From Solidesulfovibrio carbinolicus (lineage in GTDB: Bacteria > Desulfobacterota > Desulfovibrionia > Desulfovibrionales > Desulfovibrionaceae), in assembly GCF_004135975.1 (NCBI RefSeq), contig NZ_CP026538.1, positions 1,798,001 to 1,862,000 of the forward strand: 64,000 bases of DNA, written 5' to 3'. The number at the start of each line of letters is the position of its first letter. Within the stretch, counting starts at the first letter, position 1. A program made the translations under genes and the position numbers. The notes under the pieces were generated by a model. The model was not told the origin of the DNA. It saw only the letters and a program-made list of their open reading frames with translations, and did not search any database. Positions 51,861 to 60,762 of this stretch are shown one piece after another.

Positions 51861-52107
51861 GGATTCCTCCCGGTTGGGATTTGGCGTCGCGTATGGGGGC
51901 ACAGTGCCGTAAAGCGCCCGGCCCGAAAAGCGTAAATCGGCCAATGGCGGAAACAATCCAATAATCGTATCGGGCTTGGGACAAAAGACCGTTCACCGAG
52001 AAATCGACGCCGTTTACCGACCAGCTCCGGGGCTGGCGTGAACTCGCTTGTGCGGGGCCGGCAATCGGGCAGCGCGCTGCCCATGCACCAACCCCGATCC
52101 ACAAAAG

Positions 52108-52134
52108 AAAAAGCCGGCGCGGGGCCGGCTTTTT
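52108..52134. terminator. Orphan bidirectional terminator
   Basis: AAAAAGCCGGC / GCCGGCTTTTT with a 5-nt loop, a textbook intrinsic terminator usable from either strand, but no annotated gene ends here. Confidence 0.75.
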
Positions 52135-52281
52135 CAGGTATTCGCCAGAAAGCGGAGCGCTCGTACAAGCTTGGAGAAGACCGGTCGGACGCGCGGCCCG
52201 AAGCTATTGAGCCTCGCTCACAACCGGAGAACGTCCGCCCTCCCGATTGCCGCAGTAGCCCCTTGACCCCATCACTCATTT

Positions 52282-52320
52282 GGGGGGTCCGGGGGCCTCA
52301 GGCCCCCGGCCGCCGGAGGC
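52282..52320 (-). repeat. Interspersed palindromic element, copy E
   Basis: GGGGGGTCC, stem CCGGGGGCC / GGCCCCCGG (loop TCA), then GGCCGCCGGAGGC. 40 bp after the zinc-ribbon gene stop. Its stem sequence equals copy A, different from B-D, F and G. Confidence 0.85.
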
Positions 52321-52360
52321 ATCTTCTCTATTCTCTTTCTATTCTCTTTCTACTCTCGCC

Positions 52361-53122
52361 TTAATCAGCCGCGTTCTCGGCGGCTTCGTCCTCGGGCTTG
52401 ACTTCGGGTTCGATGTGTTCGCTCCAGTAGATGAGCCGCTGGCAGTTGGGACAGCTCAGGATCTGGATGCCCTTTTGCAGTTCGATGAACGACTGGGGCG
52501 GGATGGCGATATGGCAGCCCGAGCAGATGCCGGCGTTGACGGGCACGATGACCGGGTTTTTAAGGCGCGAGCGGATGAATTCGTAGCGCTGGAGGATGGG
52601 ACGGGGCACGGCCTGGCCGGCTTCGTTGCGGCGCAGACCGAGTTCGTCCAGGCGGCTCTGGGCCTGCTGGATGCGGGCGTCGAGGCTTTCGCGGGCCACG
52701 ACCAGTTCGCTGTCGAGTTCCTTGGCCTGACCGTCGATGTCGGCCAGCTCCTGGTTTTGGCGGGAGAGTTCCTCGGCGACGGTGGTCTTTTCCTCTTCGC
52801 GGCCGCGGTTTTGCTTTTCCAGATTGTCCATCTCGCGCATCATGGCGTGATATTCTTTCTGGTTGCCGACCATCATCATCTTGCTTTTGCTCTTTTTGAG
52901 CCGCACGGAATCGGTTTCGATTTCGCCGTCCAGGCGCTTTTGCTGGTCGGTCAGATACTTGAGCTTGTCGCGGACGAGCTCGGCGCTGTCCTCAATGTCC
53001 TGGCGGCGCTTTTCGAGCTCAATGATCTGTTCCGGGGCCCGTTTGAGTTCATCCTGGAGCAGGACGATTTCGTCGTCGACCTTCTGCAGGACCACGAGCT
53101 GTTCGATCTGTTTCAAATACAT
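52361..53122 (-). CDS. Coiled-coil protein with C4 zinc ribbon (COG1579)
   Basis: A 253-residue protein. Residues 10-170 are a long antiparallel coiled coil. A C-terminal zinc ribbon has Cys pairs in GICSGCHIAIPP and LSCPNCQRLIYW. The tail is acidic. COG1579 members are nucleic-acid or RNA-helicase-associated proteins of unclear function. It is commonly next to nif3-like genes as here (18 bp gap) and probably shares an operon with it. Confidence 0.88.
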   Translation of the reverse strand: MYLKQIEQLVVLQKVDDEIVLLQDELKRAPEQIIELEKRRQDIEDSAELVRDKLKYLTDQQKRLDGEIETDSVRLKKSKSKMMMVGNQKEYHAMMREMDNLEKQNRGREEEKTTVAEELSRQNQELADIDGQAKELDSELVVARESLDARIQQAQSRLDELGLRRNEAGQAVPRPILQRYEFIRSRLKNPVIVPVNAGICSGCHIAIPPQSFIELQKGIQILSCPNCQRLIYWSEHIEPEVKPEDEAAENAAD

Positions 53123-53140
53123 GACTGTCTCTCCGAGTGG

Positions 53141-54166
53141 TTATTCGTCCCGGGCGACGTGGTCGTCCGGGCGGCAGGCGGCCATGGGGTCCCGACCAGG
53201 GAAATAGCGGACTTCGGGGCCGTCAGGGCCGCATTCGGCGGCTATAAGGGCGGCGAAACGCCGCATCATGACTTCTTCCAGGGAGAAATGCCCGACGTCG
53301 ATCAGGCAGCGCCCGGCCGGCACGGCCTGGGCTTGATGGTACTTGAGATCGCCGGTGACGTAGACGTCGGCTCCGGCGGCAAAGGCCCGCGGAGCCATGT
53401 CGGCCCCGGAGCCGGGGCAGTAGGCAAGGCGGGAAATCCGGTCCGGCAGCGAGCCGGCCAGGGTGAAAAAGGGGCGCGGCAGCAGTTCGCCCAGCTGCGC
53501 CAGCAGCGCCTGGGGCGCGACGGGCGCGGGCAGGTCGCCGACAAGGCCGTAGCCGTAGACTTCGGCCGGCTCGGCCAGTTCCTGCACGGCGACCAGGGCG
53601 GCCTCGGGCACGGCGGCCAGGGCGGCTGCCTGGGCTGTCTGGCGCAGCCGGGGCGGGCAGACGGCTTCGATGCCGTCCGACCCCAAGGCAAAGGCCGTGA
53701 CTCCGGGCAGGGCGGCCAGGGCGGCCTGCAGGGCCTCGGCGCGGCCCTTGGCGACGAAGCGCAGGGCGAGGTGCGGCACACGGCCGGCCGGTTCCAGGAC
53801 GCGGCGTCCGGTCAGGCCGAGGGCGTCGGCCAGCCAGCCGGCCGGGCCGTCGGTGACCACGTCCAGGGAGGTGTGGGCGCTGTAGAGGGTCGCCCCGCTG
53901 GCCATGACCAGGGCCAGGACGCGGTGGTAGTCGTCGAGGCGGTCGGGCAGGCGCGGGGAGAGGGTGAGCGGATGGTGGGCCAGGACGACTTCGGCCCCCC
54001 AGTCCAGGGCCTGGGCCACCACGTCCGGCAGCGGATCGAGGGTGACGGCGAGGCGGGCGCAGGACGGGACGGTTCCGGCGATCTGGACGCCGCTGCGGTC
54101 CCAGGAAGCGGCTCGGGCCGGGTCGGCCACGGCCTCGATGCGGGCGATGAGGTCGGCTACGCGCAT
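53141..54166 (-). CDS. Nif3-like dinuclear metal centre protein
   Basis: A 341-residue Nif3/YqfO-type protein with metal ligands in AEVVLAHHPLTL and in VGHFSLEEVMMRRF, SAHTSLDVV in between, and an inserted PII/CutA-like middle domain (about 130-235) as in longer YqfO proteins. Possibly a GTP cyclohydrolase-related hydrolase; role unproven despite the historical name and unrelated to nitrogen fixation. The ATG at 54166 was chosen by the family start (MRVADLIARIE). Confidence 0.88.
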   Translation of the reverse strand: MRVADLIARIEAVADPARAASWDRSGVQIAGTVPSCARLAVTLDPLPDVVAQALDWGAEVVLAHHPLTLSPRLPDRLDDYHRVLALVMASGATLYSAHTSLDVVTDGPAGWLADALGLTGRRVLEPAGRVPHLALRFVAKGRAEALQAALAALPGVTAFALGSDGIEAVCPPRLRQTAQAAALAAVPEAALVAVQELAEPAEVYGYGLVGDLPAPVAPQALLAQLGELLPRPFFTLAGSLPDRISRLAYCPGSGADMAPRAFAAGADVYVTGDLKYHQAQAVPAGRCLIDVGHFSLEEVMMRRFAALIAAECGPDGPEVRYFPGRDPMAACRPDDHVARDE

Positions 54167-54176
54167 GGGAGAACGC

Positions 54177-54216
54177 AAAAGGCGCTTTTTGGGGCCGTGT
54201 CGGCAAAAAAGCGCCT
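54177..54216 (-). terminator. Hairpin terminator after the tRNA gene
   Basis: A perfect 11-bp stem AGGCGCTTTTT / AAAAAGCGCCT with TTTTGCG following on the minus strand. It sits between the tRNA and the Nif3-like gene. Confidence 0.55.
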
Positions 54217-54301
54217 CTGGAGGAGCCCCTTGGCCGCCGCGTGGGCGGTGGCGGAGGGCGTATAGAAAAAGGCGACGATTGCTGTCATGGAACCTTCGTC
54301 G

Positions 54302-54377
54302 TGGTGGGCCCACCAGGATTCGAACCTGGGACCTGCCGGTTATGAGCCGGTGGCTCTGCCAACTGAGCTATAGGCCC
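54302..54377 (-). tRNA. tRNA with CAU anticodon (elongator Met most likely)
   Basis: Reading leftward it folds as a complete cloverleaf: acceptor GGGCCTA / TGGGCCC, discriminator A with encoded CCA, D-arm AGCTCAGTTGGCAGAGC, anticodon stem CCGG(C)/(A)CCGG with loop CTCATAA (anticodon CAT at 54344-54342), and T-arm CCAGG-TTCGAAT-CCTGG. A lysidine-modified tRNA-Ile(CAU) cannot be excluded from sequence alone. The formylated initiator type is unlikely because the acceptor 1-72 pair is G-C. Confidence 0.93.
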
Positions 54378-54475
54378 ATGCCGCGATAGCGAACTGGTAT
54401 TGATACGCCGTGCTCCTTGGCTCTGTCAAGACCCAGCCCGACCGCAACACTCCCGCCCGTCGCCGTGCCCATGCA

Positions 54476-54519
54476 GGGAGGGTCCGGGAGGGGGGTACCC
54501 CCTCCCGGCCGCCGGAGGC
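54476..54519 (-). repeat. Interspersed palindromic element, copy F
   Basis: GGGAGGGTCC, stem CCGGGAGGGGG / CCCCCTCCCGG, then GGCCGCCGGAGGC. 12 bp after the thioredoxin-reductase-like stop. Confidence 0.85.
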
Positions 54520-54531
54520 ATTCCTCCCTGC

Positions 54532-55437
54532 TTATTTGGCGTCCTTGCCGGCGCGTTCCTTCACATGGGCGATGGCGGCGCGGCCGGCCTTGGCGCCTTC
54601 GCCCACGGCCACGCTGATTTGCATGAAATGGCCCACGCAGTCGCCGGCGGCGAACACGCCGGGCACGTTGGTCTTTTGCTCGTGGTCGGCCTCGATGAAC
54701 GCGCCCCGGGTGGCGACGCCCAGGGTCTTGGCGAAGTCCAGGGCCGAGGCCTGGCCCATGGCCACGAAAAGGCCCTCGGCGGCGATTTCGGTCCCGTCCT
54801 CCAAGGTTGCGCCGGTCATGGCCGGTTGGCCGGAGAGGCGTATAATCTTGGCGGTGGAGACGGTGATGCCGGCTTCGGCCAGGCTGGCGGCGAACCGCTC
54901 GTCCATGGCCGGTTCCTTGCCCTGGGTGTAGATGACGACGTCGGAGGTGAAATTGGTCAGTTCCAGGGCTTGGTTGGCGGCGTAGTTGCCTTCGCCGACC
55001 ACGACCACCTTGCGGCCCCGGTAGAAAAAGCCGTCGCAGCTGACGCAGTAGGAGACGCCCTTGCCGTCGTAGTCGCCGATGTTGGCGATGCCGGGGCGCA
55101 CCCGGTTGACGCCGGCGGCGATGACGATGGCCTCGGCCTCGATTTCTTCCTTGTCGGTGACGCAGTGGAAGCCGCCGGTCTCGGTCATGTGCACGGCCAG
55201 CACGCGTTCGCAGGCGATGCGCGCGCCGAAGCGCTGGGCTTGCTTGACGCCGCGTTCGATGAGTTCGCGGCCGGAAATGGTTTCCGGGAAGCCGAAATAG
55301 TTGTCGATATCGTAATCGCCGGCGATTTTGGGTTCGCAGCCGGCGACCAGGGTTTCCATGCCGGCCCGGGCGGTGTAAATGGCGGCGGAAAGGCCGGCCG
55401 GGCCGGAGCCGATGACGAGGCATTGGGTCTTTTGCAT
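54532..55437 (-). CDS. Thioredoxin reductase-like flavoprotein (atypical)
   Basis: A 301-residue FAD enzyme. FAD motif GSGPAGLSAAIYTARAG at 10-26, redox disulfide Cys131/Cys134 (YCVSCDG), and the C-terminal FAD motif VFAAGDCVG. The pyridine-nucleotide domain is unusual: GEGNYA replaces GGGDSA, and the HRRxxxR that contacts the NADPH 2'-phosphate is missing (YTQGKEP in its place). It may use NADH or another electron donor. No thioredoxin gene adjoins it. The ATG at 55437 gives a normal family start. Confidence 0.85.
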   Translation of the reverse strand: MQKTQCLVIGSGPAGLSAAIYTARAGMETLVAGCEPKIAGDYDIDNYFGFPETISGRELIERGVKQAQRFGARIACERVLAVHMTETGGFHCVTDKEEIEAEAIVIAAGVNRVRPGIANIGDYDGKGVSYCVSCDGFFYRGRKVVVVGEGNYAANQALELTNFTSDVVIYTQGKEPAMDERFAASLAEAGITVSTAKIIRLSGQPAMTGATLEDGTEIAAEGLFVAMGQASALDFAKTLGVATRGAFIEADHEQKTNVPGVFAAGDCVGHFMQISVAVGEGAKAGRAAIAHVKERAGKDAK

Positions 55438-55621
55438 GTTGTCGTCTCCCTTGCCGCGCCGCGCCGCGCCCGAAATACCGGCTTTCGGCCGGGAGGGCGG
55501 GCGGGCATGGCCCTTGGCCGCGCCGCGTTGTCTTGGGCGCGACCCTGGCGTAGAATGCGCACTCGACGAGCGCTTGGCAAGTCCCGACGCCAGGAAGCGC
55601 AACCCCGCAAAGGAGCCAGGC

Positions 55622-58381
55622 ATGGCCGATACGCCGTCCATTGATCCCGTTTTGTCCCTGGAGCTCGTGCGCAGCCTCTACGAAAAAGCGCCGGTGATGC
55701 TGCATTCCCTGGATGTCCGGGGGAGGTTGTTGTCGGTCAACGCCATGTGGCGGCAGACCTTGGGCTACAGCCTGGACGCGGTGGTTGGGCGTTCGTTTGG
55801 CGATTTCATGACGCCGGCCTCCCGGGCCGATTTCGAGGCGACCCTGCCGCGGTTCGTGCGGGAGGGCCGCCTCACGGACAAGCCGTACCAGCTCGTGGCC
55901 AGCGACGAGCGCGTCATCGAGGTGTCGCTGTCCGCTGTGGGCGAATACGACGCCACGGGGACCTTTCGACGCTCCCTGGCGGCCCTTGTGGACGTGACCG
56001 GCCGGCGGCAGGCCGAGGAAGCCCTGGCCAAGAGCGAGGAACTGTTCCGGCTGGCCTTCGAAAACGCCAACGAAGGTCTGGCCATGGTGGGCCTGGACGG
56101 CCGATTTCTGCGGGTCAACGCGGCCCTGTGCCGATTTTTCGGTTACGAATCCGAGGCGCTGCTTGGTAAAACCATCAATGATCTTGCCGCCGAAGGCCAC
56201 GAAGCAGTCAGCCCGCGTTTCATTTCCCTGGCCCTGGCCGGGGTGCGCGAGGAATTCCGTTTCGAGAAGCGTTACCGCCATGCCTCGGGCGAGGAGGTCT
56301 GGGGGCAGGTCTCGGCCAAGCTCGTGCGCGGCAGCGGTGGGGAACCGCTCTATTTCATTTCCCATCTCCTGGACGTGACCGAGGCGCGGCGCACCGCGGC
56401 CCGGCTCACCCTGCACGCCAACACCCTGGAGGCCTTGTTGCGCCTGGGGCGTATGCGCGGGGCCAATCTGGCCGCTCTGGGCGAGTTCGTGCTCTCCCGG
56501 GGCGTGGCCCTGACGGCCAGCAAGAGCGGGCTTGCGGCCATGTCCGACCCGGCGACGGGCCGCTTTGCCGTATTGGCCGCCGGCAGCGAAGCCCTGGCCG
56601 TCTTCGGGCTTGGGCAAGGGACGCGGGAATTCGACCTGCGGGACTCGCCAAGCCTGGCCATGGCCGTGGGCGACCTGCGGCCGGTGGTGGGAGACACGCC
56701 CTGCTGTCGGCTGGCCACGGCCCTTCGCGGCGACGGGCAGACCTTTATTCTGGCTGTGGCCGGCCGGGCCACGCCGTACGGCGACGACGACATCAACCGC
56801 CTGACGCTGCTTGGCGAAGGGGTGTTGCGCCACGTCAAGGAACGCCGCCGCGAGGAGGACCTGACCACGGCCAGGCGCCAAGCCGAGGCGGCAAGTCAGG
56901 CCAAGAGCGGCTTTCTGGCCAACATGAGCCACGAGATCCGTACGCCTTTGTCCGGCATCATCGGCCTCACCCAGATGACCCTGACCCAGAACCCCAGGCC
57001 GGAGATCCGGGAGAACCTGGAACTGATCCTCGATTCCTCCCGGTCGCTTCTGGGCATCGTCAACGACATCCTGGATTTCTCCAAGATCGAGGCCGGCAAG
57101 ATGGAGTTCGTGCCGGTGGACTTCGACCCGCGCGACACCCTGGACCGGACCATGAAGTCCTTCCAGTTCTTGGCCCGGCAAAAGGGGTTGATCCTGGGGG
57201 TGCGCATCGATCCGCAGGTGCCGGCCATGGTCCACGGCGACCCTGACCGCATCATGCAGGTGGTGCGCAATCTGGTCGGCAACGCGCTCAAATTCACGGA
57301 CCAGGGCGAGGTGGAAGTGACGTTGTCCCTGGCCCGGCCGGGCGATCCCATGCTGGTGTCGTGCAGCGTGCGCGACACCGGCATCGGCATCCCCGAGGAC
57401 CGGCTGCACGAGCTTTTCCAGGTCTTTTCCCAACTCGAATCCACCCGGGCCAAACGCTACGGCGGCACGGGGCTGGGGCTGGCCATCAGCCGGCGGCTGG
57501 TGGAGATGATGGGCGGGTCCATCGATGTGGAGAGTGTGCCGGGCCAGGGCAGCGCGTTCACTTTTACCGTGTCCCTGCGCCCGGCGAGCGCGGCCGCGCC
57601 TGAGCCGGAGCGGCTGGCATGCGCCGCCCAGGCCGGCGGTTTTGCCGGGTTGCGGGTGCTTTTGGCCGAAGACAACCAGGTCAATCGCCTTTTCCTCAAG
57701 CATTTTCTGACCGAAGCCGGCTGCCAGGTGCGTCTGGCCGGTTCGGGCCTGCAGGCCTTGGAGCTTTTGTGTCAGGAACCGGCCGATCTCGTGCTCATGG
57801 ACATCCAGATGCCGGAGATGGACGGGGCCGAGGCCACCCGGCGCATCCGGGAGGGCGAGGTCGGGGAGGCGGCCCGGGGGATGCCGGTGGTGGCGCTGAC
57901 CGCCTACAGCATGAAGGGAGACCGGGAGCGGTTTTTGTCGGTGGGGTTGGACGACTACGTGTCCAAGCCGGTGGACGTGGACGAGCTGTTTATGGTCATG
58001 CGCCGGGTGCTGTCCCGTCCGGTCGAGCCGGCCAAGGCGGCCGTGTCCGCCACCGGGGTCATGGACCTCGACTACTACGAACAGCGGGGCAAGTCGGCCT
58101 TTGCCCGGGAAATTTGCCGCATGTTTCTGGAGGAGAGCCCGCAGGTGGTGGTTTCCCTGGAAACGGCCATGCGGGAGGCGAACTGGGAAGCGGCCGGCGA
58201 CGCCGCCCACACCCTGCTCGGCATGGCTGTGCCGCTGCGGGCCAGGGGGCTGACCGAAGGCGCGCGCAAGCTGCAAGAAGCCGGTCTTTCCGGCAACTCC
58301 GCAGGCTGCCGCGACGCCTGTCGGCTGGTGGTCGAGGAGCTGGGCAGGGTTCAGACGGCCATTGGCGAGTTGCTCAAATAG
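55622..58381 (+). CDS. Hybrid sensor histidine kinase (PAS-PAS-GAF-HisKA-HATPase-REC-HPt)
   Basis: A 919-residue cytoplasmic kinase with no membrane segment. Two PAS domains (about 15-130 and 140-258), a GAF-like domain (about 265-410), HisKA with His437 (NMSHEIRTPLSG), HATPase with DTGIGIPED and GTGLGLAISRRL, a receiver with Asp727 (LVLMDIQMPEMDG), and a C-terminal HPt with His863 (AAHTLLGMA). This supports a complete His-Asp-His relay within one protein. The final response regulator is not adjacent. AAAGGAG precedes the ATG. Two cysteines in the GAF region (DTPCCRL) could be redox- or metal-sensitive. Confidence 0.93.
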   Translation: MADTPSIDPVLSLELVRSLYEKAPVMLHSLDVRGRLLSVNAMWRQTLGYSLDAVVGRSFGDFMTPASRADFEATLPRFVREGRLTDKPYQLVASDERVIEVSLSAVGEYDATGTFRRSLAALVDVTGRRQAEEALAKSEELFRLAFENANEGLAMVGLDGRFLRVNAALCRFFGYESEALLGKTINDLAAEGHEAVSPRFISLALAGVREEFRFEKRYRHASGEEVWGQVSAKLVRGSGGEPLYFISHLLDVTEARRTAARLTLHANTLEALLRLGRMRGANLAALGEFVLSRGVALTASKSGLAAMSDPATGRFAVLAAGSEALAVFGLGQGTREFDLRDSPSLAMAVGDLRPVVGDTPCCRLATALRGDGQTFILAVAGRATPYGDDDINRLTLLGEGVLRHVKERRREEDLTTARRQAEAASQAKSGFLANMSHEIRTPLSGIIGLTQMTLTQNPRPEIRENLELILDSSRSLLGIVNDILDFSKIEAGKMEFVPVDFDPRDTLDRTMKSFQFLARQKGLILGVRIDPQVPAMVHGDPDRIMQVVRNLVGNALKFTDQGEVEVTLSLARPGDPMLVSCSVRDTGIGIPEDRLHELFQVFSQLESTRAKRYGGTGLGLAISRRLVEMMGGSIDVESVPGQGSAFTFTVSLRPASAAAPEPERLACAAQAGGFAGLRVLLAEDNQVNRLFLKHFLTEAGCQVRLAGSGLQALELLCQEPADLVLMDIQMPEMDGAEATRRIREGEVGEAARGMPVVALTAYSMKGDRERFLSVGLDDYVSKPVDVDELFMVMRRVLSRPVEPAKAAVSATGVMDLDYYEQRGKSAFAREICRMFLEESPQVVVSLETAMREANWEAAGDAAHTLLGMAVPLRARGLTEGARKLQEAGLSGNSAGCRDACRLVVEELGRVQTAIGELLK

Positions 58382-58459
58382 CCAAGCAAAACGCCCTGAA
58401 ATCCCTCGCCGGATTCCAGGGCGTCCATATCATGAAGTGCCCTCGTCCTCCCCCATTCA

Positions 58460-58502
58460 GGGAGGGTCCGGGAGGGGCTTAGCCCCTCCCGGCCGCCGGA
58501 GC
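58460..58502 (-). repeat. Interspersed palindromic element, copy G
   Basis: GGGAGGGTCC, stem CCGGGAGGGGC / GCCCCTCCCGG, then GGCCGCCGGAGC. 23 bp after the WD40 gene stop, and convergent with the kinase gene. Confidence 0.85.
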
Positions 58503-58525
58503 TCTCTTCCTGTCTTGCTTCCTCG

Positions 58526-59545
58526 TTACGCCATCTTCATAAAAAACGCCGGTCCGCCGTCGCTGCCGCCGGCCAGATGGCGGCCGTCCGGGGACCACAC
58601 GAGGCTGGTCACGCGGTGGCTTTCCAGGGCGAAAAGCGGCGCGGCCCCCTTGCGCGAGGCGCTGCCGAGGAACACCACGCCGCCGTCGAAGCCGCCGGCC
58701 ACCAGCGGCAGGGCGGGATGGGCGGCCACGGCCCCGAGCATGCCGTGTTCGAAGATGCCAAATACCGTGGCTTCGCGGGTGGCCGGATCAACGTCCGCGC
58801 CCACGGGCCAGCCGACAAAGGCGCGTTCGCCGCCGGTCCACAGCGTGCCGCCGTCGCTGGAAAAGGACAGGCAGCGCACCTTGGCCGGGTAGCCTTCCAG
58901 AAGGTAGCCGGCAGACTGGGCCAGATCGTAGACGCGCACGGACTTGTCCTGGGTGGCCAGGGCCATCTTGTCGTTGTCCGGGGAGAAGACCACGGTGAGG
59001 TTGGAACCGGCCCCTTCCAGACGGTTGCCGGGCGTGCCCGGGCGCGGCGGGGCATAGACGGTGACGCCGTCGTAGTGGCTGGCGGCCAGGGTGCGGCCGT
59101 CTGGGCTGACGGCCAGGCCGGCCACGGCGCTTGCCAGTTCCGGCAGTGGAGCCGGGGTGAAGTCGGGTCCGGGGAACAGCACCACCTGCTTGCCCACGGC
59201 CACGGCCAGCACCCGGCCGTCGGGGCTGGCGGCGGCGTGTTCGACCCACTGGCCGGGGAAGGCGGCCAGTTCGCGGCAGCCGGTTTCCAGGGTGGTCAGG
59301 ACGACCCGGCCGTCGTCGCCGCCGGTGAGAAAGCCGTAGGGGGAGGCGGCCAGACACAGGGCCGCGCCGGTGTGGGGCGCGGCGAATTCGGTCTCGCCGG
59401 TCTCGGCCTCGACCAGGGCGAGGCGGCCGTCGCCCAGGGCGTAGGCAATGGTTTCGCCATCGGAGGAAAAGGCGCAAGAGGCGACATACGCGCCGAAATC
59501 GGCCCGCATGAGGCCCTTGAGTTCCGCGTCGGGAGTAAACGTCAT
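58526..59545 (-). CDS. WD40-repeat protein
   Basis: A 339-residue beta-propeller protein without signal peptide. Repeating units of about 40 residues are seen (CAFSSDGETIAYALGDGRLALVE, AASPDGRVLAVAVGKQVVLF, LAVSPDGRTLAASHYDGVTVY, VFSPDNDKMALATQDKSVRVYD, LSFSSDGGTLWTGGER, LVWSPDGRHLAGGSDG). It lies 4 bp after the CobW-type GTPase and is surely cotranscribed; the same pairing is found in other proteobacteria and suggests it is a client or adaptor of the metallochaperone. Confidence 0.85.
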   Translation of the reverse strand: MTFTPDAELKGLMRADFGAYVASCAFSSDGETIAYALGDGRLALVEAETGETEFAAPHTGAALCLAASPYGFLTGGDDGRVVLTTLETGCRELAAFPGQWVEHAAASPDGRVLAVAVGKQVVLFPGPDFTPAPLPELASAVAGLAVSPDGRTLAASHYDGVTVYAPPRPGTPGNRLEGAGSNLTVVFSPDNDKMALATQDKSVRVYDLAQSAGYLLEGYPAKVRCLSFSSDGGTLWTGGERAFVGWPVGADVDPATREATVFGIFEHGMLGAVAAHPALPLVAGGFDGGVVFLGSASRKGAAPLFALESHRVTSLVWSPDGRHLAGGSDGGPAFFMKMA

Positions 59546-59549
59546 GGTC

Positions 59550-60560
59550 CTAGGCCTCCTTGGCCGCGCAACCGGCGAGGCCGTCTTCGAGGGATGTCCG
59601 GTCCAGGTCGCGGCCGATGAACACGGCCCGGCTCTGGCGCGTTTCGCCCTCGGCCCAGGGCGTGCCCCAGGCGGTTTCCAGATACATGTGCACGCCGTGG
59701 AAAATAAAGCGCTGCTTGGCCCCGGCCACGGACAGGATGCCCTTGGAGCGGTAGATGTCCTGTCCCTTGGAGGCGAGCAGCGTGCGCAGGAATTCGCCGA
59801 GCTTGTCCGGGTCCAGGGGGGCGTCCAGGGTGAAGCTCAGGGACTGGATGCCATGGTCGTGGACATGGCCGTGCTGATGGTCCTCTTCAGGCCGATAGGG
59901 AGCCAGCCCGCCCGGGGCAGGCCCGGCCGGCGCCGGCTGGCCCAGGGGCAGGCGGGTCAAGTCAAAGGCGTTGCGGTCCAGGAGCACGTCCATGGGCACC
60001 TGGCAACGCGTGGTTTCCAGGACCTGGGCCGTGTCGTTGATTCGGGCAATGGCCTGGCGGATGTCGGCCAGCTCGGCCTCGGGCACGAGGTCGGTCTTGT
60101 TGAGCAGGATCAGGTCGGCATAGACGACCTGTTCCAGGGCCTGGCGGTTTTCGGCGGCGTGGCGGCGAAAGTGCAGGGCGTCGACCACGGTGACCACGGA
60201 GTCGAGGCGAAAGGCGTCGCCGGTGTCCTCGTCCATGGAAAAGGTCTGGATGATGGCGGCGGGATCGGCCAGGCCGGTGGTTTCGACCAGCACGGCGTCG
60301 TAGGCGCCCCGGCGCTTGGCCAGGCCGGACAGCACGCGGATGAGGTCGCCGCGTACGGAACAACAGATGCAGCCGTTGTTCATGAGGTAGATCTCCTCAT
60401 CGGAGGAGACCACCAAATCGTTGTCGATGCCGATTTCGCCGAATTCGTTGACGATGACGGCGAACCTGCGGCCATGGGCCTCGGTGAGGAGGCGATTTAA
60501 CAGCGTGGTCTTGCCGGCCCCGAGAAAGCCGGTGAGCACGGTGACGGGTACGGATGCCAT
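59550..60560 (-). CDS. CobW/ZNG1-family GTP-dependent metallochaperone
   Basis: A 336-residue GTPase. P-loop GFLGAGKTT at 11-19, the metal-transfer motif CxCC at Cys64, Cys66 and Cys67, NKTD for guanine, a His-rich loop ([13 protein letters not shown], about 226-238), and the C-terminal CobW_C domain. It probably delivers zinc to an apo-enzyme, though cobalt/iron roles are possible. Expression appears to be under an intrinsic terminator that ends exactly at the start codon (60561-60597). The ATG at 60560 fits the family start and has no good ribosome site. Confidence 0.9.
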   Translation of the reverse strand: MASVPVTVLTGFLGAGKTTLLNRLLTEAHGRRFAVIVNEFGEIGIDNDLVVSSDEEIYLMNNGCICCSVRGDLIRVLSGLAKRRGAYDAVLVETTGLADPAAIIQTFSMDEDTGDAFRLDSVVTVVDALHFRRHAAENRQALEQVVYADLILLNKTDLVPEAELADIRQAIARINDTAQVLETTRCQVPMDVLLDRNAFDLTRLPLGQPAPAGPAPGGLAPYRPEEDHQHGHVHDHGIQSLSFTLDAPLDPDKLGEFLRTLLASKGQDIYRSKGILSVAGAKQRFIFHGVHMYLETAWGTPWAEGETRQSRAVFIGRDLDRTSLEDGLAGCAAKEA

Positions 60561-60597
60561 GAAAAACCCCCGGGGTTGGTCTACGGACCCCGGGGGG
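60561..60597 (-). terminator. Attenuator-type terminator abutting the CobW-family start codon
   Basis: On the minus strand, ACCCC...: stem CCCCCGGGGT / ACCCCGGGGG (10 bp, loop of 10) followed by TTTTTC and then the ATG at 60560. The structure both ends transcription and hides the initiation region. Upstream (60599-60760) the leader contains further hairpins, e.g. GGGGAG...CTCCCC with an inner GGCCT/AGGCC and GGCC-CTTC-GGCC. Confidence 0.75.
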
Positions 60598-60762
60598 TAT
60601 CACCAAATCGGCCGAAGGGCCAGTCGTCGGGGAGGGCCTGGAAGGCCTGCCGCTCCCCAGCCGGTACAGGCATTGGGATCGTTGCGCTCGGTTCCGTCCG
60701 GGTTGCGTCTCGGGGGAGGCGCACATGGCCCGTCGTCACGTCCCGAAGGGGTCGCTTCCCGG

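Larger units (their letters stand above)
51861..52360. other. Gap of 500 bp between acs and the zinc-ribbon gene
   Basis: No supported protein gene. It carries the acs promoter region, a clean terminator at 52108-52134 with no associated gene, and palindromic element E at 52282. An unannotated small RNA ending at that terminator is possible. Confidence 0.5.

Noticed and set aside
54302-54377. tRNA gene as attachment site for the AT-rich island
   Set aside because: It is 4.5 kb from the island with normal core genes between, and no copy of its 3' end was seen at the island borders.
54368-58276. Very long leftward open frame (about 1300 codons) opposite the histidine kinase
   Set aside because: It is antisense to a kinase with complete catalytic motifs, has low-complexity Gly/His/Arg-rich composition and no ribosome site. 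Long antisense frames are expected at this GC content.
60599-60760. Cobalamin riboswitch upstream of the CobW-family gene
   Set aside because: The B12-box and the other conserved core segments are not present on either strand, so the leader was left as unassigned.
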